Source: Eubacteriaceae bacterium CHKCI004 (GTDB taxonomy: Bacteria > Bacillota > Clostridia > Lachnospirales > Lachnospiraceae). Taken from it: a stretch of DNA of 64,000 nucleotides. The stretch lies in assembly GCA_900016875.1 (NCBI GenBank), contig FCNR01000054.1:62001-126000 (forward strand). Reading direction: 5' to 3'. Shown one piece after another: positions 54,376 to 62,218 of this stretch. Positions within the stretch are counted from its first letter, which is position 1, and each line of letters opens with the position of its first letter. The translations under genes were made by a program, and so were the position numbers. The notes beneath the pieces were generated by a model. That model searched no databases, was not told where the DNA came from, and saw only the letters and a program-made list of their open reading frames with translations.

Positions 54376-55650
54376 ATGGATACATTATTTGACTGCTTAA
54401 AAAGGGGAACGGCTCCGGAAAGGGCGGTGGCTTTTGCGAGAGAGTATCTGGCCGGCGAGGGCTTTGAAGAATTATATTATGACCGCCTCTTCGCACCGAA
54501 ATTGGGGGGACGCTATTTTATCACGCCGTTTCCGGATGTGCTCTTTGCATTTACCATGGGACGCAAGAGGGCGTACATCCAGCCGGTGCGCATGGCCTTT
54601 GCCCATGTGGACCAGCCGTGCTTTAAAGTAAAGGCAAGGCCGGAATTTCGCAGCATGGAAAGCGACATGCTCAACGTGGAAGTGTACGGCGGAATGATGG
54701 ACCATACCTGGTTTGACAGGCCGCTGGGACTGGCGGGAACCGTCGCTCTTAAAGGGGAGGACGTGTTTAAACCGGAGCTTGTGACCTACGACAGCGAGCG
54801 GCCGGTGGCGATCATCCCGGGCATCGCCATCCATATGCAGAGGGATGCCAACAGCGGCTGGAAGATCGACCGGCAAAAAGAACTCATGCCTGTCACCGGC
54901 CTGTCCGGCGCCGCCTGGACCGAGGGGGCCTTCGCACAGTTTCTGGCCGGAGAGCTTGACGTGGACGAGTCGGAGATTCTGAGCTACGACTTAAACCTCT
55001 ATAACTTTGACGAACCGCAGCTGGTCGGCATCACGGAAGAACTGGTGTCAAGCCCGCGTCTTGACAATCTGGCGTCCGTCAGCGCCCTGCTGGAAGCTCT
55101 GGTGGAAGGAGAGCGCAGCAACGGCATTAATCTGATCGGCCTCTTCAACCACGAAGAAGTGGGAAGCTTTACCCGCTCCGGCGCGGATTCCGAACTCCTT
55201 GGCGGCGTGCTGGAAGGAATCTTCCGCACCCTCGGCTGCGACAAAGAAATGTACCGCGCATCCATGGCAGGCAGCGTTTACCTCTCCGTAGACGGCGCTC
55301 ACGGCGCTCACCCGAACTATCCGGACCGCTGCGACACCACCACCCGCGCCTACGTGGGCAAAGGCGTCGCCATCAAGGCAAGCGGCACCTTCAAATACGC
55401 CACCGACGCGGCCGTCCAGGCCATTCTGCTGGGACTGTCCGAGAAATACGACGTTCCGCTCCAGATCATCAACGACCGGAATAACATCCGCGGCGGCAGC
55501 ACACTGGGACCGATGGTCGGCTCCCACATCCCGATGCGGGGCTGCGACATCGGCGTCCCAATGTGGGCTATGCATTCCGCCCGGGAGACCATGGCGCTAT
55601 CCGACTACGAAGCCCTCTGCCAGCTAGTGACGGCATTTTTTTTGAACTAA
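54376..55650 (+). CDS. M18 family aminopeptidase
   Basis: A 424-residue zinc aminopeptidase of family M18 (aspartyl aminopeptidase/ApeB type). Metal-binding and catalytic segments are ISVDGAHGAHPNYPD-like (SVDGAHGAHPNYPDRCD), NHEEVGSFTRSGADS and the C-terminal GCDIGVPMWAMHSARET. The start at 54376 follows GGAGGGAG. A 290-base in-frame extension upstream overlaps the divergent DUF5721-like gene and lacks family similarity. The gene is visibly richer in G/C than its neighbours and is followed 5 bases later by a foldback element. Confidence 0.92.
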   Translation: MDTLFDCLKRGTAPERAVAFAREYLAGEGFEELYYDRLFAPKLGGRYFITPFPDVLFAFTMGRKRAYIQPVRMAFAHVDQPCFKVKARPEFRSMESDMLNVEVYGGMMDHTWFDRPLGLAGTVALKGEDVFKPELVTYDSERPVAIIPGIAIHMQRDANSGWKIDRQKELMPVTGLSGAAWTEGAFAQFLAGELDVDESEILSYDLNLYNFDEPQLVGITEELVSSPRLDNLASVSALLEALVEGERSNGINLIGLFNHEEVGSFTRSGADSELLGGVLEGIFRTLGCDKEMYRASMAGSVYLSVDGAHGAHPNYPDRCDTTTRAYVGKGVAIKASGTFKYATDAAVQAILLGLSEKYDVPLQIINDRNNIRGGSTLGPMVGSHIPMRGCDIGVPMWAMHSARETMALSDYEALCQLVTAFFLN

Positions 55651-55654
55651 GAGT

Positions 55655-55860
55655 TGTCGGGGTGAGAAAGAATGATACACAGACGATGACGTAAGACCAC
55701 AGATAGGTTCTCCCGACTCGGCCCTCACTCGGACTGCCTGACAGGTACGTCTGCCAGAAAAAGCTCGACAGTCCTCGTTCACAGCTCGCGGTCGAAGACT
55801 ATCTGTGGTCAGAACGTCATCTGTGTTGTGTAAAATTGTTTGTTTCTTTTCACCCCGACA
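55655..55860. repeat. Foldback element after the M18 gene
   Basis: The ends TGTCGGGGTGA (55655) and TCACCCCGACA (55860) are exact complements. The arms continue with ACAGACGATGACG paired with CGTCATCTGTG and GACCACAGATAG paired with CTATCTGTGGTC. The left arm GGGGTGAGAAAG..GATACACAGACGA resembles the left end of the hypD-hypE element (23496). With the next repeat it fills 55651-56137, which has no gene. Confidence 0.8.
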
Positions 55861-55912
55861 CAACAAAAAGACATATGAATGCCCAAGGTTCACAGGAAAC
55901 ATAACGTGGATC

Positions 55913-55994
55913 ACCTGCGCTCACAGTCGTCGCAGACCTTCCCCGATACGTTTTCTATCCGGAGGCAATGTCGCAAATCTCTGTTGTATGCATT
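55913..55994 (+). repeat. Dispersed repeat, copy 2
   Basis: The segment ACCTGCGCTCACAGTCGTCG through GCAAATCTCTG and TGCATT matches copy 1 at 5490-5571. It starts about 50 bases after the foldback element. Confidence 0.6.
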
Positions 55995-56137
55995 GCTCAA
56001 ACTGTATAAATGGTTTTCATAGATACAAAATTCAAGCTGTTTTGGCATCCTTTGTTGTCAGAATCTTCTGTCTTCTCTGAAACACCCTGCGCGGCATATC
56101 CGGAGATTCACAAGTTCTAATTTAAGGAGAAAATATT

Positions 56138-56602
56138 ATGAACATAACATACAAACGAGCTTCTCTCGAAGATCTTGCCTTATTGACAGAAACAAGGATT
56201 CAGGTATTAAGGGCGGCTAATCAGCTGTCTGATGATGTTGACATGAACAAAGTAGAAAAGGAGACCTGTCATTATTATCAGAGGGCGCTGCTGGATGGTT
56301 CTCATATTGCATATTTAGTTTTTGACGGGAACCGTTTTATTGGAGCCGGAGGCGTCAGCTTTTTTCAGGTGATGCCGACGTATCATAATCCGAGTGGAAG
56401 AAAGGCATATATAATGAATATGTATACAAATCCTGCGTACAGGAGAAGAGGGATTGCCATGAAAACATTGGATATGCTGATTAAGGATACTAAGGATAAG
56501 GGGATTACGGCTATTTCATTGGAGGCGACTGACATGGGGCGGCCGCTGTATGAAAAATACGGCTTCATAAAAATGAATAATGAGATGGAATTGCCAATGT
56601 GA
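56138..56602 (+). CDS. GNAT family N-acetyltransferase
   Basis: A 154-residue acetyltransferase. It starts MNITYKRASLEDLALLTETR, has the acetyl-CoA-binding NPAYRRRGIAMKTLDMLI segment near residue 100 and ends ISLEATDMGRPLYEKYGF. Ribosome site AAGGAGAA. The substrate is unknown. Its codon use is more A/T-rich than spoIVA downstream. Confidence 0.88.
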   Translation: MNITYKRASLEDLALLTETRIQVLRAANQLSDDVDMNKVEKETCHYYQRALLDGSHIAYLVFDGNRFIGAGGVSFFQVMPTYHNPSGRKAYIMNMYTNPAYRRRGIAMKTLDMLIKDTKDKGITAISLEATDMGRPLYEKYGFIKMNNEMELPM

Positions 56603-56675
56603 TAAATCAAAAAAAATCCGGTCTATTTCTTTTTCCCTCCGCATATACTGCATTAGTATTGGGGAGGGATTTTTC

Positions 56676-58145
56676 ATGGAAAAAAATAATATATATCAGG
56701 ACATTTCAGCAAGAACCGGCGGTGAGATCTATCTGGGCGTGGTGGGCCCGGTGCGGAGCGGCAAATCCACATTTATCAAGAGGTTTATGGAATTGATGGT
56801 TCTTCCGGAAATCGCCGACGAGCATGAGCGGCAGAGGACCATGGATGAGATGCCGCAGAGCGGCACCGGCAAGACCATCATGACCACGGAGCCGAAGTTC
56901 ATCCCGAAGGAGGCCGTGGAGCTGCCCATGGAAGACATGAAGGTGAAGGTGCGGCTCATTGACTGTGTGGGATTTATGGTCATGGGAGCCGGCGGCCATC
57001 TGGAAAACGGCCAGGAGCGGCTGGTGAAGACGCCGTGGTTCGACTATGAGGTGCCGTTTACCAAGGCGGCGGAATATGGCACCAGGAAAGTGATCCGGGA
57101 TCATTCCACCATCGGGATCCTGGTGACCACTGACGGTTCCTTCGGAGAGATTCCGCGGGATTCCTATGTGGAAGCGGAGAAGCGGACGGTGGAGGAGCTG
57201 CAGGTCATCGGAAAACCGTTTCTGGTGCTTCTGAACAGCGACCGCCCGTATTCCAAGGCGACGCAGAATCTGGCGGAAAACCTCACGAAGGAATACCGCA
57301 CCACAGTGATGCCGGTCAATTGCGACCAGCTTCGTCAGGAGGATATTCTGGAGATCATGAAAAATGTACTGCTGGAATTTCCGTTGTCCTCGGTTGGCTT
57401 TTATCTGCCGAAATGGGTGGAGACTCTGCGGGATGACCACTGGATGAAGAAATCCATTCTGGATCTGATGAAAGAGTATCTGGCGGATAAGGAAAAGATG
57501 AAAGATATTTATCAGAAATCCATTCCGCAAAACGAATATATGGAGTCTGGAAAAGTGGAGAAAATCCACATGGATACCGGGGAGGTGGAGGTACGAATCC
57601 AGATACGGGATTCCTACTATTATGAAATTCTCTCGGATCTGACAGGAATATCTATTAAAAATGAATATCATCTCATTCGGCTCATGAAAGAGCTTGCCGG
57701 GAAAAAGAAAGAATTCGAGGAGGTTTCTCAGGCGCTTACGGACGCCAGGGAGAGAGGATACGGTGTGATGAAACCGGTGCTCTCGGAGATCACGCTTTCC
57801 GAGCCGGAGGTCGTGAAGCACGGCAGCAAGTTTGGGGTGAAGATCCGCGCGGAGGCGCCGTCCATTCATTTGATCCGCGCCAACCTGACCACGGAAATCG
57901 CGCCGATTGTGGGGACACAGCTACAGGCAGAAGATCTCATTACATATATCCGGGAGCAGGCCGGCGAGGACCCGAAAGAAATCTGGAATGTCAACATTTT
58001 CGGCAAGACGCTGGAGCAGCTGGTGGACGACGGCATCTCAGGAAAGGTGACGAAGATCAATGAAGACAGTCAGGAGAAACTGCAGGGAGCCATGGAAAAA
58101 ATCGTCAACGAAAGCAGCGGCGGACTGATCTGTATTATTATCTGA
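56676..58145 (+). CDS. spoIVA: Stage IV sporulation protein A
   Basis: A 489-residue ATPase that self-assembles on the forespore surface and forms the basement layer of the spore coat. It begins [19 protein letters not shown], with Walker [10 protein letters not shown] and the family-specific [19 protein letters not shown]. The C terminus ends [10 protein letters not shown], close to the SpoIVA membrane-targeting tail. ATG 56676 follows GGGAGGG; the upstream frame from 56580 overlaps the GNAT gene. This gene shows that the host forms endospores. Confidence 0.97.
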   Translation: MEKNNIYQDISARTGGEIYLGVVGPVRSGKSTFIKRFMELMVLPEIADEHERQRTMDEMPQSGTGKTIMTTEPKFIPKEAVELPMEDMKVKVRLIDCVGFMVMGAGGHLENGQERLVKTPWFDYEVPFTKAAEYGTRKVIRDHSTIGILVTTDGSFGEIPRDSYVEAEKRTVEELQVIGKPFLVLLNSDRPYSKATQNLAENLTKEYRTTVMPVNCDQLRQEDILEIMKNVLLEFPLSSVGFYLPKWVETLRDDHWMKKSILDLMKEYLADKEKMKDIYQKSIPQNEYMESGKVEKIHMDTGEVEVRIQIRDSYYYEILSDLTGISIKNEYHLIRLMKELAGKKKEFEEVSQALTDARERGYGVMKPVLSEITLSEPEVVKHGSKFGVKIRAEAPSIHLIRANLTTEIAPIVGTQLQAEDLITYIREQAGEDPKEIWNVNIFGKTLEQLVDDGISGKVTKINEDSQEKLQGAMEKIVNESSGGLICIII

Positions 58146-58153
58146 GCAGTGAG

Positions 58154-58200
58154 GGAAAATTCTTCGGAGGCAGAAAATGTGCCTTCGGGGGATTTTTCTT
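58154..58200 (+). terminator. Terminator after spoIVA
   Basis: AAAATTCTTCGGAGGCA pairs imperfectly with TGCCTTCGGGGGATTTTT, ending in a T run. Confidence 0.6.
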
Positions 58201-58238
58201 TGCGTTTCCCAGCGGAAATCCTACGGTAAACTCTATTC

Positions 58239-58266
58239 TTGCTTTTTCCGCTGAAAATGCTATAAT
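58239..58266 (+). promoter_or_regulatory. Promoter of the RNase H gene
   Basis: TTGCTT (58239-58244) and a consensus TATAAT (58261-58266) have a 16-base spacer. The -10 overlaps the first in-frame ATG (58265), which therefore cannot be the translation start of this transcript. Confidence 0.65.
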
Positions 58267-58300
58267 GGTGAAAAAACGTTCAGAGAAAAGGAGAGAGATT

Positions 58301-58780
58301 TTGAGAGTAACTATTTATACTGACGGATCGGCCAGAGGCAATCCGGGACCGGGCGGCTATGGGACGGTACTTCTTTATACAGATGCGAAAGGAATCTGTC
58401 ACCGGAGAGAACTGTCCGGAGGATTCAGACAGACTACCAACAACCGCATGGAGATCCTGGCGGCTATCGTAGGACTGGAGGCGTTGATCAGACCCTGTCA
58501 GGTGGATATTTATTCTGACTCTCAGTACCTGGTAAAGGCCTTCAATGAACACTGGATAGACGGCTGGAAGAAAAAGGACTGGAAGAGGAACCGGAAGGAT
58601 CCGGTAAAGAACGTGGATCTGTGGAAAAGGCTGCTGGCTGCCATGGAACCCCATGAGGTGAGTTTCCACTGGGTAAAGGGACATGCGGGACATCCGGAAA
58701 ATGAACGGTGCGACGCCATGGCTGTGGATGCGGCGCTCGGCGATGATCTGCCGGAGGATGAAGGAATGTATCTCGGATAG
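58301..58780 (+). CDS. rnhA: Ribonuclease HI
   Basis: A 159-residue RNase H that degrades RNA in RNA-DNA hybrids. The four catalytic carboxylates lie in [28 protein letters not shown] and the ENERCDAMA segment, after [11 protein letters not shown] chose TTG 58301, which follows AAAGGAG and begins RVTIYTDGS, because the ATG at 58265 lies within the -10 box. The length fits type 1 RNase HI (about 155). Confidence 0.93.
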   Translation: MRVTIYTDGSARGNPGPGGYGTVLLYTDAKGICHRRELSGGFRQTTNNRMEILAAIVGLEALIRPCQVDIYSDSQYLVKAFNEHWIDGWKKKDWKRNRKDPVKNVDLWKRLLAAMEPHEVSFHWVKGHAGHPENERCDAMAVDAALGDDLPEDEGMYLG

Positions 58781-59009
58781 CATAGACGGCGATATTTTTT
58801 GCCGGATGACATACAGTAAAGAAGAGACATATACTTACTGTACATAGGAAAAACAACAAAAAAGTTTCAGAGAAAAGATAAAGAAGACGACTGCCGAAGA
58901 TGCTTTAGATACATTTCACAAAAAATTACGAAAGAAGTGCTTTTTTTTCTATTATATGTTATACTTATATGAGATATGACAGAGAGCTATTTCAGTGGGA
59001 GGTGATGAT

Positions 59010-59813
59010 ATGGAGATACAGCTATGGCGGGAATTGCTTGACCCTTACCAGCTTGCCGTGGATGAGATGGTGGTGAAGTTCAATCATGTTATTACAGAAC
59101 ACAGAACCCGGGGATTGTATTCTCCAATTGAATCGGTAGAGGGACGATTAAAGAGCATTGTCAGCATTCTGGATAAGATGAAACGGAAAGAAATATCCAT
59201 GAATGATATTGAAGAGAAGATAGAAGACATAGCCGGGATCCGGCTGAATTGTCAGTTTGTGGAAGACATTGACAGGGTCGTACAGATGATCAAGGAACGT
59301 ACAGATATGGTGGTGAAATGTGAGAAGGACTATATCAATCACATGAAGGCCAGCGGGTATCGCAGCTATCACATCATTGTGGACTACACAGTTAATACCA
59401 TCAAGGGACCCAAGACATTGAGTGCGGAGATACAGATACGGACGATGGCAATGAATTTCTGGGCGACCATTGAGCATTCTCTGCAGTACAAATATAAAGA
59501 ACATATTCCGGATTACGTACAACAGAAGCTGATTGATGCTTCCCGGGCTATCATTGATATCGATCAGGCCATGTCGGATGTCCGGGATGAGATTATGGAC
59601 GCACAGAATTCTCATCAGAAGAAGGAGAATCTGGTGAAGGATATTCTCAATAACATTCAGAATCTGTATAAGGTGGCTAACAAGAGGGAAGTCACCAAGA
59701 TTCAGGATGAGTTTTACAAGGTTTATGTGACAGACGATATGATGCAGCTGCAGCACTTTGCCAGTCAGCTTGATATTATATCCGAAGGATACCAGACGCA
59801 GAGCCTGACATAA
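59010..59813 (+). CDS. RelA/SpoT-type small alarmone synthetase
   Basis: A 267-residue GTP pyrophosphokinase with the synthetase domain only, like RelQ/YjbM, making (p)ppGpp from ATP and GTP or GDP. Motifs are RLKSIVSILDKM, IAGIRLNCQFVEDID, GYRSYHIIVDY and the EIQIRTMAMNFWATIEH block. There is no hydrolase HD domain. The C-terminal part is helical, as in the tetrameric RelQ group. ATG 59010 follows GGGAGGTGAT. It is 13 bases before the rRNA methyltransferase gene. Confidence 0.92.
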   Translation: MEIQLWRELLDPYQLAVDEMVVKFNHVITEHRTRGLYSPIESVEGRLKSIVSILDKMKRKEISMNDIEEKIEDIAGIRLNCQFVEDIDRVVQMIKERTDMVVKCEKDYINHMKASGYRSYHIIVDYTVNTIKGPKTLSAEIQIRTMAMNFWATIEHSLQYKYKEHIPDYVQQKLIDASRAIIDIDQAMSDVRDEIMDAQNSHQKKENLVKDILNNIQNLYKVANKREVTKIQDEFYKVYVTDDMMQLQHFASQLDIISEGYQTQSLT

Positions 59814-59826
59814 CGGAGGATAAAAT

Positions 59827-61362
59827 ATGTATTTGCCGAAAGAGTTTGAACAGAAAATGCGAAGACTTCTCGGAGAAGATTACGACAATTATTCAGGCAG
59901 CTTTGCAAAAGGGTATGGTCAGACATTCAGAGCGAATCAGTTAAAAATACAACCGGCGGAGCTTCTCCGCCGGTTTGCTGCGAAGCCGGTTCCGTGGTGC
60001 GGATATGGATATTATTATGAGGGAGAAGAACGTCTCTCTGCGCATCCATACTATTTCGGGGGAGCCTATTATATACAGGAACCATGTGCCATGGCTCCTG
60101 CTTCTTTTTTGCCGGTAAAACCGGGAGACAAGGTTCTCGATCTGTGCGCTGCTCCCGGAGGCAAGACTACGGCACTGGCAGCCAAAATGCAGGGACAGGG
60201 TATTCTTGTGGCGAATGATATCAGTATTTCCAGATGCAAGGCGCTTCTTAAAAACATGGAGCTTGCCGGCGTGCGCAACGCTGTGATAACATGCGAGAGC
60301 CCGGAGCGGCTCGCCGGCAGGTTTGCCGGATATTTTGATTGTGTACTGGTGGATGCACCCTGCTCCGGCGAGGGAATGTTTCGCAAAGAACCATCCATGG
60401 CCAGAGAGTGGTCTCAGGAAGAGGTGGAGAGATATAGCGCTCTCCAGAAAGAAATCGTACGACAGGCGGCACAGATGGTCCGTCCCGGCGGCTGTCTCCT
60501 CTATTCTACCTGCACCTACTCCCCGGAAGAGAACGAACAGGTGGTGGAGACACTGCTGGCACAGGAAGGAGACCGGGGAGAGACGGGGCAGCAGGAAGAC
60601 TCCCGGAAAAGAACCGCAGCCCGGCAAAATGAACAGAGAATGTTCCGGATGGAGCCGCTCCCTCTGTATCCCGGCGTGGATCAGGGACATCCGGAATGGA
60701 GCGAAACCAAAGACGAAAGTCTTCTTCATTGCCGGCGGTTCTGGAACCACCGGGTGGACGGCGAAGGGCAGTTTGCGGCTCTGTTAAGAAAAGAAGGATG
60801 CCGTGCGGGCGCAGCGGAAGAAAATAAGAGCGGCGCGGCGGCCTTTCAGGCAGCTTTGCCTCCGGAAATATCTTTCCCAAAGAAGAAAAACAATAAGAAA
60901 TCCCGGAGGGGAAAAGGCGGCGCTTCTCTTTCTGATGCGGCACAGTCCGGTGCAGAAAACCGGGAGGAGCTGCGGCAGTTTTTGTCCCGGTGTTCTCTTT
61001 CCGTTCCGGAGGAACGGCTGCGGTTTATTGACGAAAGGGTGTTTCTTCTTCCGGAAGGCTGTCCGGATATGAACGGATTCCGGGTGGTTCGTTCGGGACT
61101 GTATCTTGGAGATTGTAAAAAGAAACGTTTTGAACCAAGTCAGGCGCTCGCCATGGCTCTGTATCCGGGAGAGTACGAGAATACAGTGAAGCTTCTCCAG
61201 GATGATCCCAGGGTGGAAAAATATCTGCGGGGAGAGACCGTAGAGGCGGAAAGCGCGGACGGGTGGACGCTCATATGTGTGGATCATCTGTCTCTGGGAT
61301 GGGGAAAGAGCAGCCGCGGCAGCATCAAAAATAAGATCGCGCCGGGGTGGCGGAAACAATAA
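59827..61362 (+). CDS. RsmF/RsmB-type rRNA cytosine-C5 methyltransferase
   Basis: A 511-residue SAM-dependent NOL1/NOP2/Sun family enzyme. SAM-binding LDLCAAPGGKTT (near residue 105), the catalytic DAPCSGEGMFRK (near 178) and the second cysteine in LYSTCTYSPEENEQ are intact. The C-terminal third carries an FU-like RNA-binding region (GFRVVRSGLYLGDCKKKRFEPS), as in RsmF (YebU). An unusually long, basic, low-complexity linker (about 330-375, rich in KKNNKKSRRGKGG) lies between them. The rRNA site is inferred from family only. Confidence 0.9.
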   Translation: MYLPKEFEQKMRRLLGEDYDNYSGSFAKGYGQTFRANQLKIQPAELLRRFAAKPVPWCGYGYYYEGEERLSAHPYYFGGAYYIQEPCAMAPASFLPVKPGDKVLDLCAAPGGKTTALAAKMQGQGILVANDISISRCKALLKNMELAGVRNAVITCESPERLAGRFAGYFDCVLVDAPCSGEGMFRKEPSMAREWSQEEVERYSALQKEIVRQAAQMVRPGGCLLYSTCTYSPEENEQVVETLLAQEGDRGETGQQEDSRKRTAARQNEQRMFRMEPLPLYPGVDQGHPEWSETKDESLLHCRRFWNHRVDGEGQFAALLRKEGCRAGAAEENKSGAAAFQAALPPEISFPKKKNNKKSRRGKGGASLSDAAQSGAENREELRQFLSRCSLSVPEERLRFIDERVFLLPEGCPDMNGFRVVRSGLYLGDCKKKRFEPSQALAMALYPGEYENTVKLLQDDPRVEKYLRGETVEAESADGWTLICVDHLSLGWGKSSRGSIKNKIAPGWRKQ

Positions 61363-61422
61363 CGATTCTGACTGACAGATTTTTTGGCAAAATGAAAAAA
61401 TCATAGAATGAAGGAGAAAACC

Positions 61423-62217
61423 ATGGAACGCATGCGGCTGGACAAATATCTGGCACAGACGGCGGGGCTGACCCGCAGCGAGGCAAAACAATATCTGAAA
61501 AAAGGAAGAGTCTGTGTGGACGGTGCGGTCATAAAAAAACCGGAGACGAAGATCGATGCCTGTAAAGCGGCAGTGACAGTGGACGGCAGGCTCTGCCAGT
61601 ATGAAAAATACACCTATCTCATGCTCCACAAGCCTCAAGGCGTTGTTTCTGCCACGGAAGACAAACAGGAGCAAACCGTGCTTGATCTCATAAAAGAACC
61701 GGCGCGGGGACTGTTTCCCGTGGGGAGACTTGACAAGGACACGGAAGGGCTGCTGCTCCTGACCAACGACGGCGCGCTGGCTCACGAACTGCTCTCCCCG
61801 AAAAAGCACGTGGATAAATGCTACTATGCGGTCCTGGACGGCCCGGTGGGTGAGAAAGAGCAGGAAGCCTTCGCAGAAGGTCTTGATATCGGAGATGAAA
61901 AGCAGACGCTCCCGGCAAAGCTGGTGCCAGCGGGCAGAGCAGATGCGCCGGCGCATGCACCATCGGCAGAAGGAACGGTTCGTTCCGTGCAGCCAGAATC
62001 GGTAAAGACGGCTTGCCCGGCGAATCCTTACGGCGTCTTCATCACCATCCAGGAAGGCCGTTTTCACCAGATAAAACGCATGGCGAAGGCTGTGGGAAGA
62101 GAGGTGCTTTATCTGAAACGCATCTCCATGGGAAGTCTGCGGCTGGACGACCGGCTCTCGCCGGGAGAATACCGTCCGCTGACGGAAGAAGAGATCGCGG
62201 TGCTAAAGGGAGAATAA
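61423..62217 (+). CDS. RsuA-type 16S rRNA pseudouridine synthase
   Basis: A 264-residue enzyme with an N-terminal S4 RNA-binding domain (MRLDKYLAQTAGLTRSEAKQYL) and the pseudouridine synthase core with catalytic Asp in GRLDKDTEGLLLLTNDG. A roughly 35-residue insertion rich in Ala/Pro (near 165-200) precedes the HQIKRM motif. ATG 61423 behind AAGGAG is preferred to ATG 61408, which overlaps the ribosome site. The next gene starts 1 base after the stop. Confidence 0.9.
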   Translation: MERMRLDKYLAQTAGLTRSEAKQYLKKGRVCVDGAVIKKPETKIDACKAAVTVDGRLCQYEKYTYLMLHKPQGVVSATEDKQEQTVLDLIKEPARGLFPVGRLDKDTEGLLLLTNDGALAHELLSPKKHVDKCYYAVLDGPVGEKEQEAFAEGLDIGDEKQTLPAKLVPAGRADAPAHAPSAEGTVRSVQPESVKTACPANPYGVFITIQEGRFHQIKRMAKAVGREVLYLKRISMGSLRLDDRLSPGEYRPLTEEEIAVLKGE

Positions 62218-62218
62218 C

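Noticed and set aside
60784-62067. Long minus-strand frame under the methyltransferase and pseudouridine synthase genes
   Set aside because: It is a shadow of two well-supported plus-strand genes and has a Cys/Phe/Arg-rich composition typical of antisense reading.
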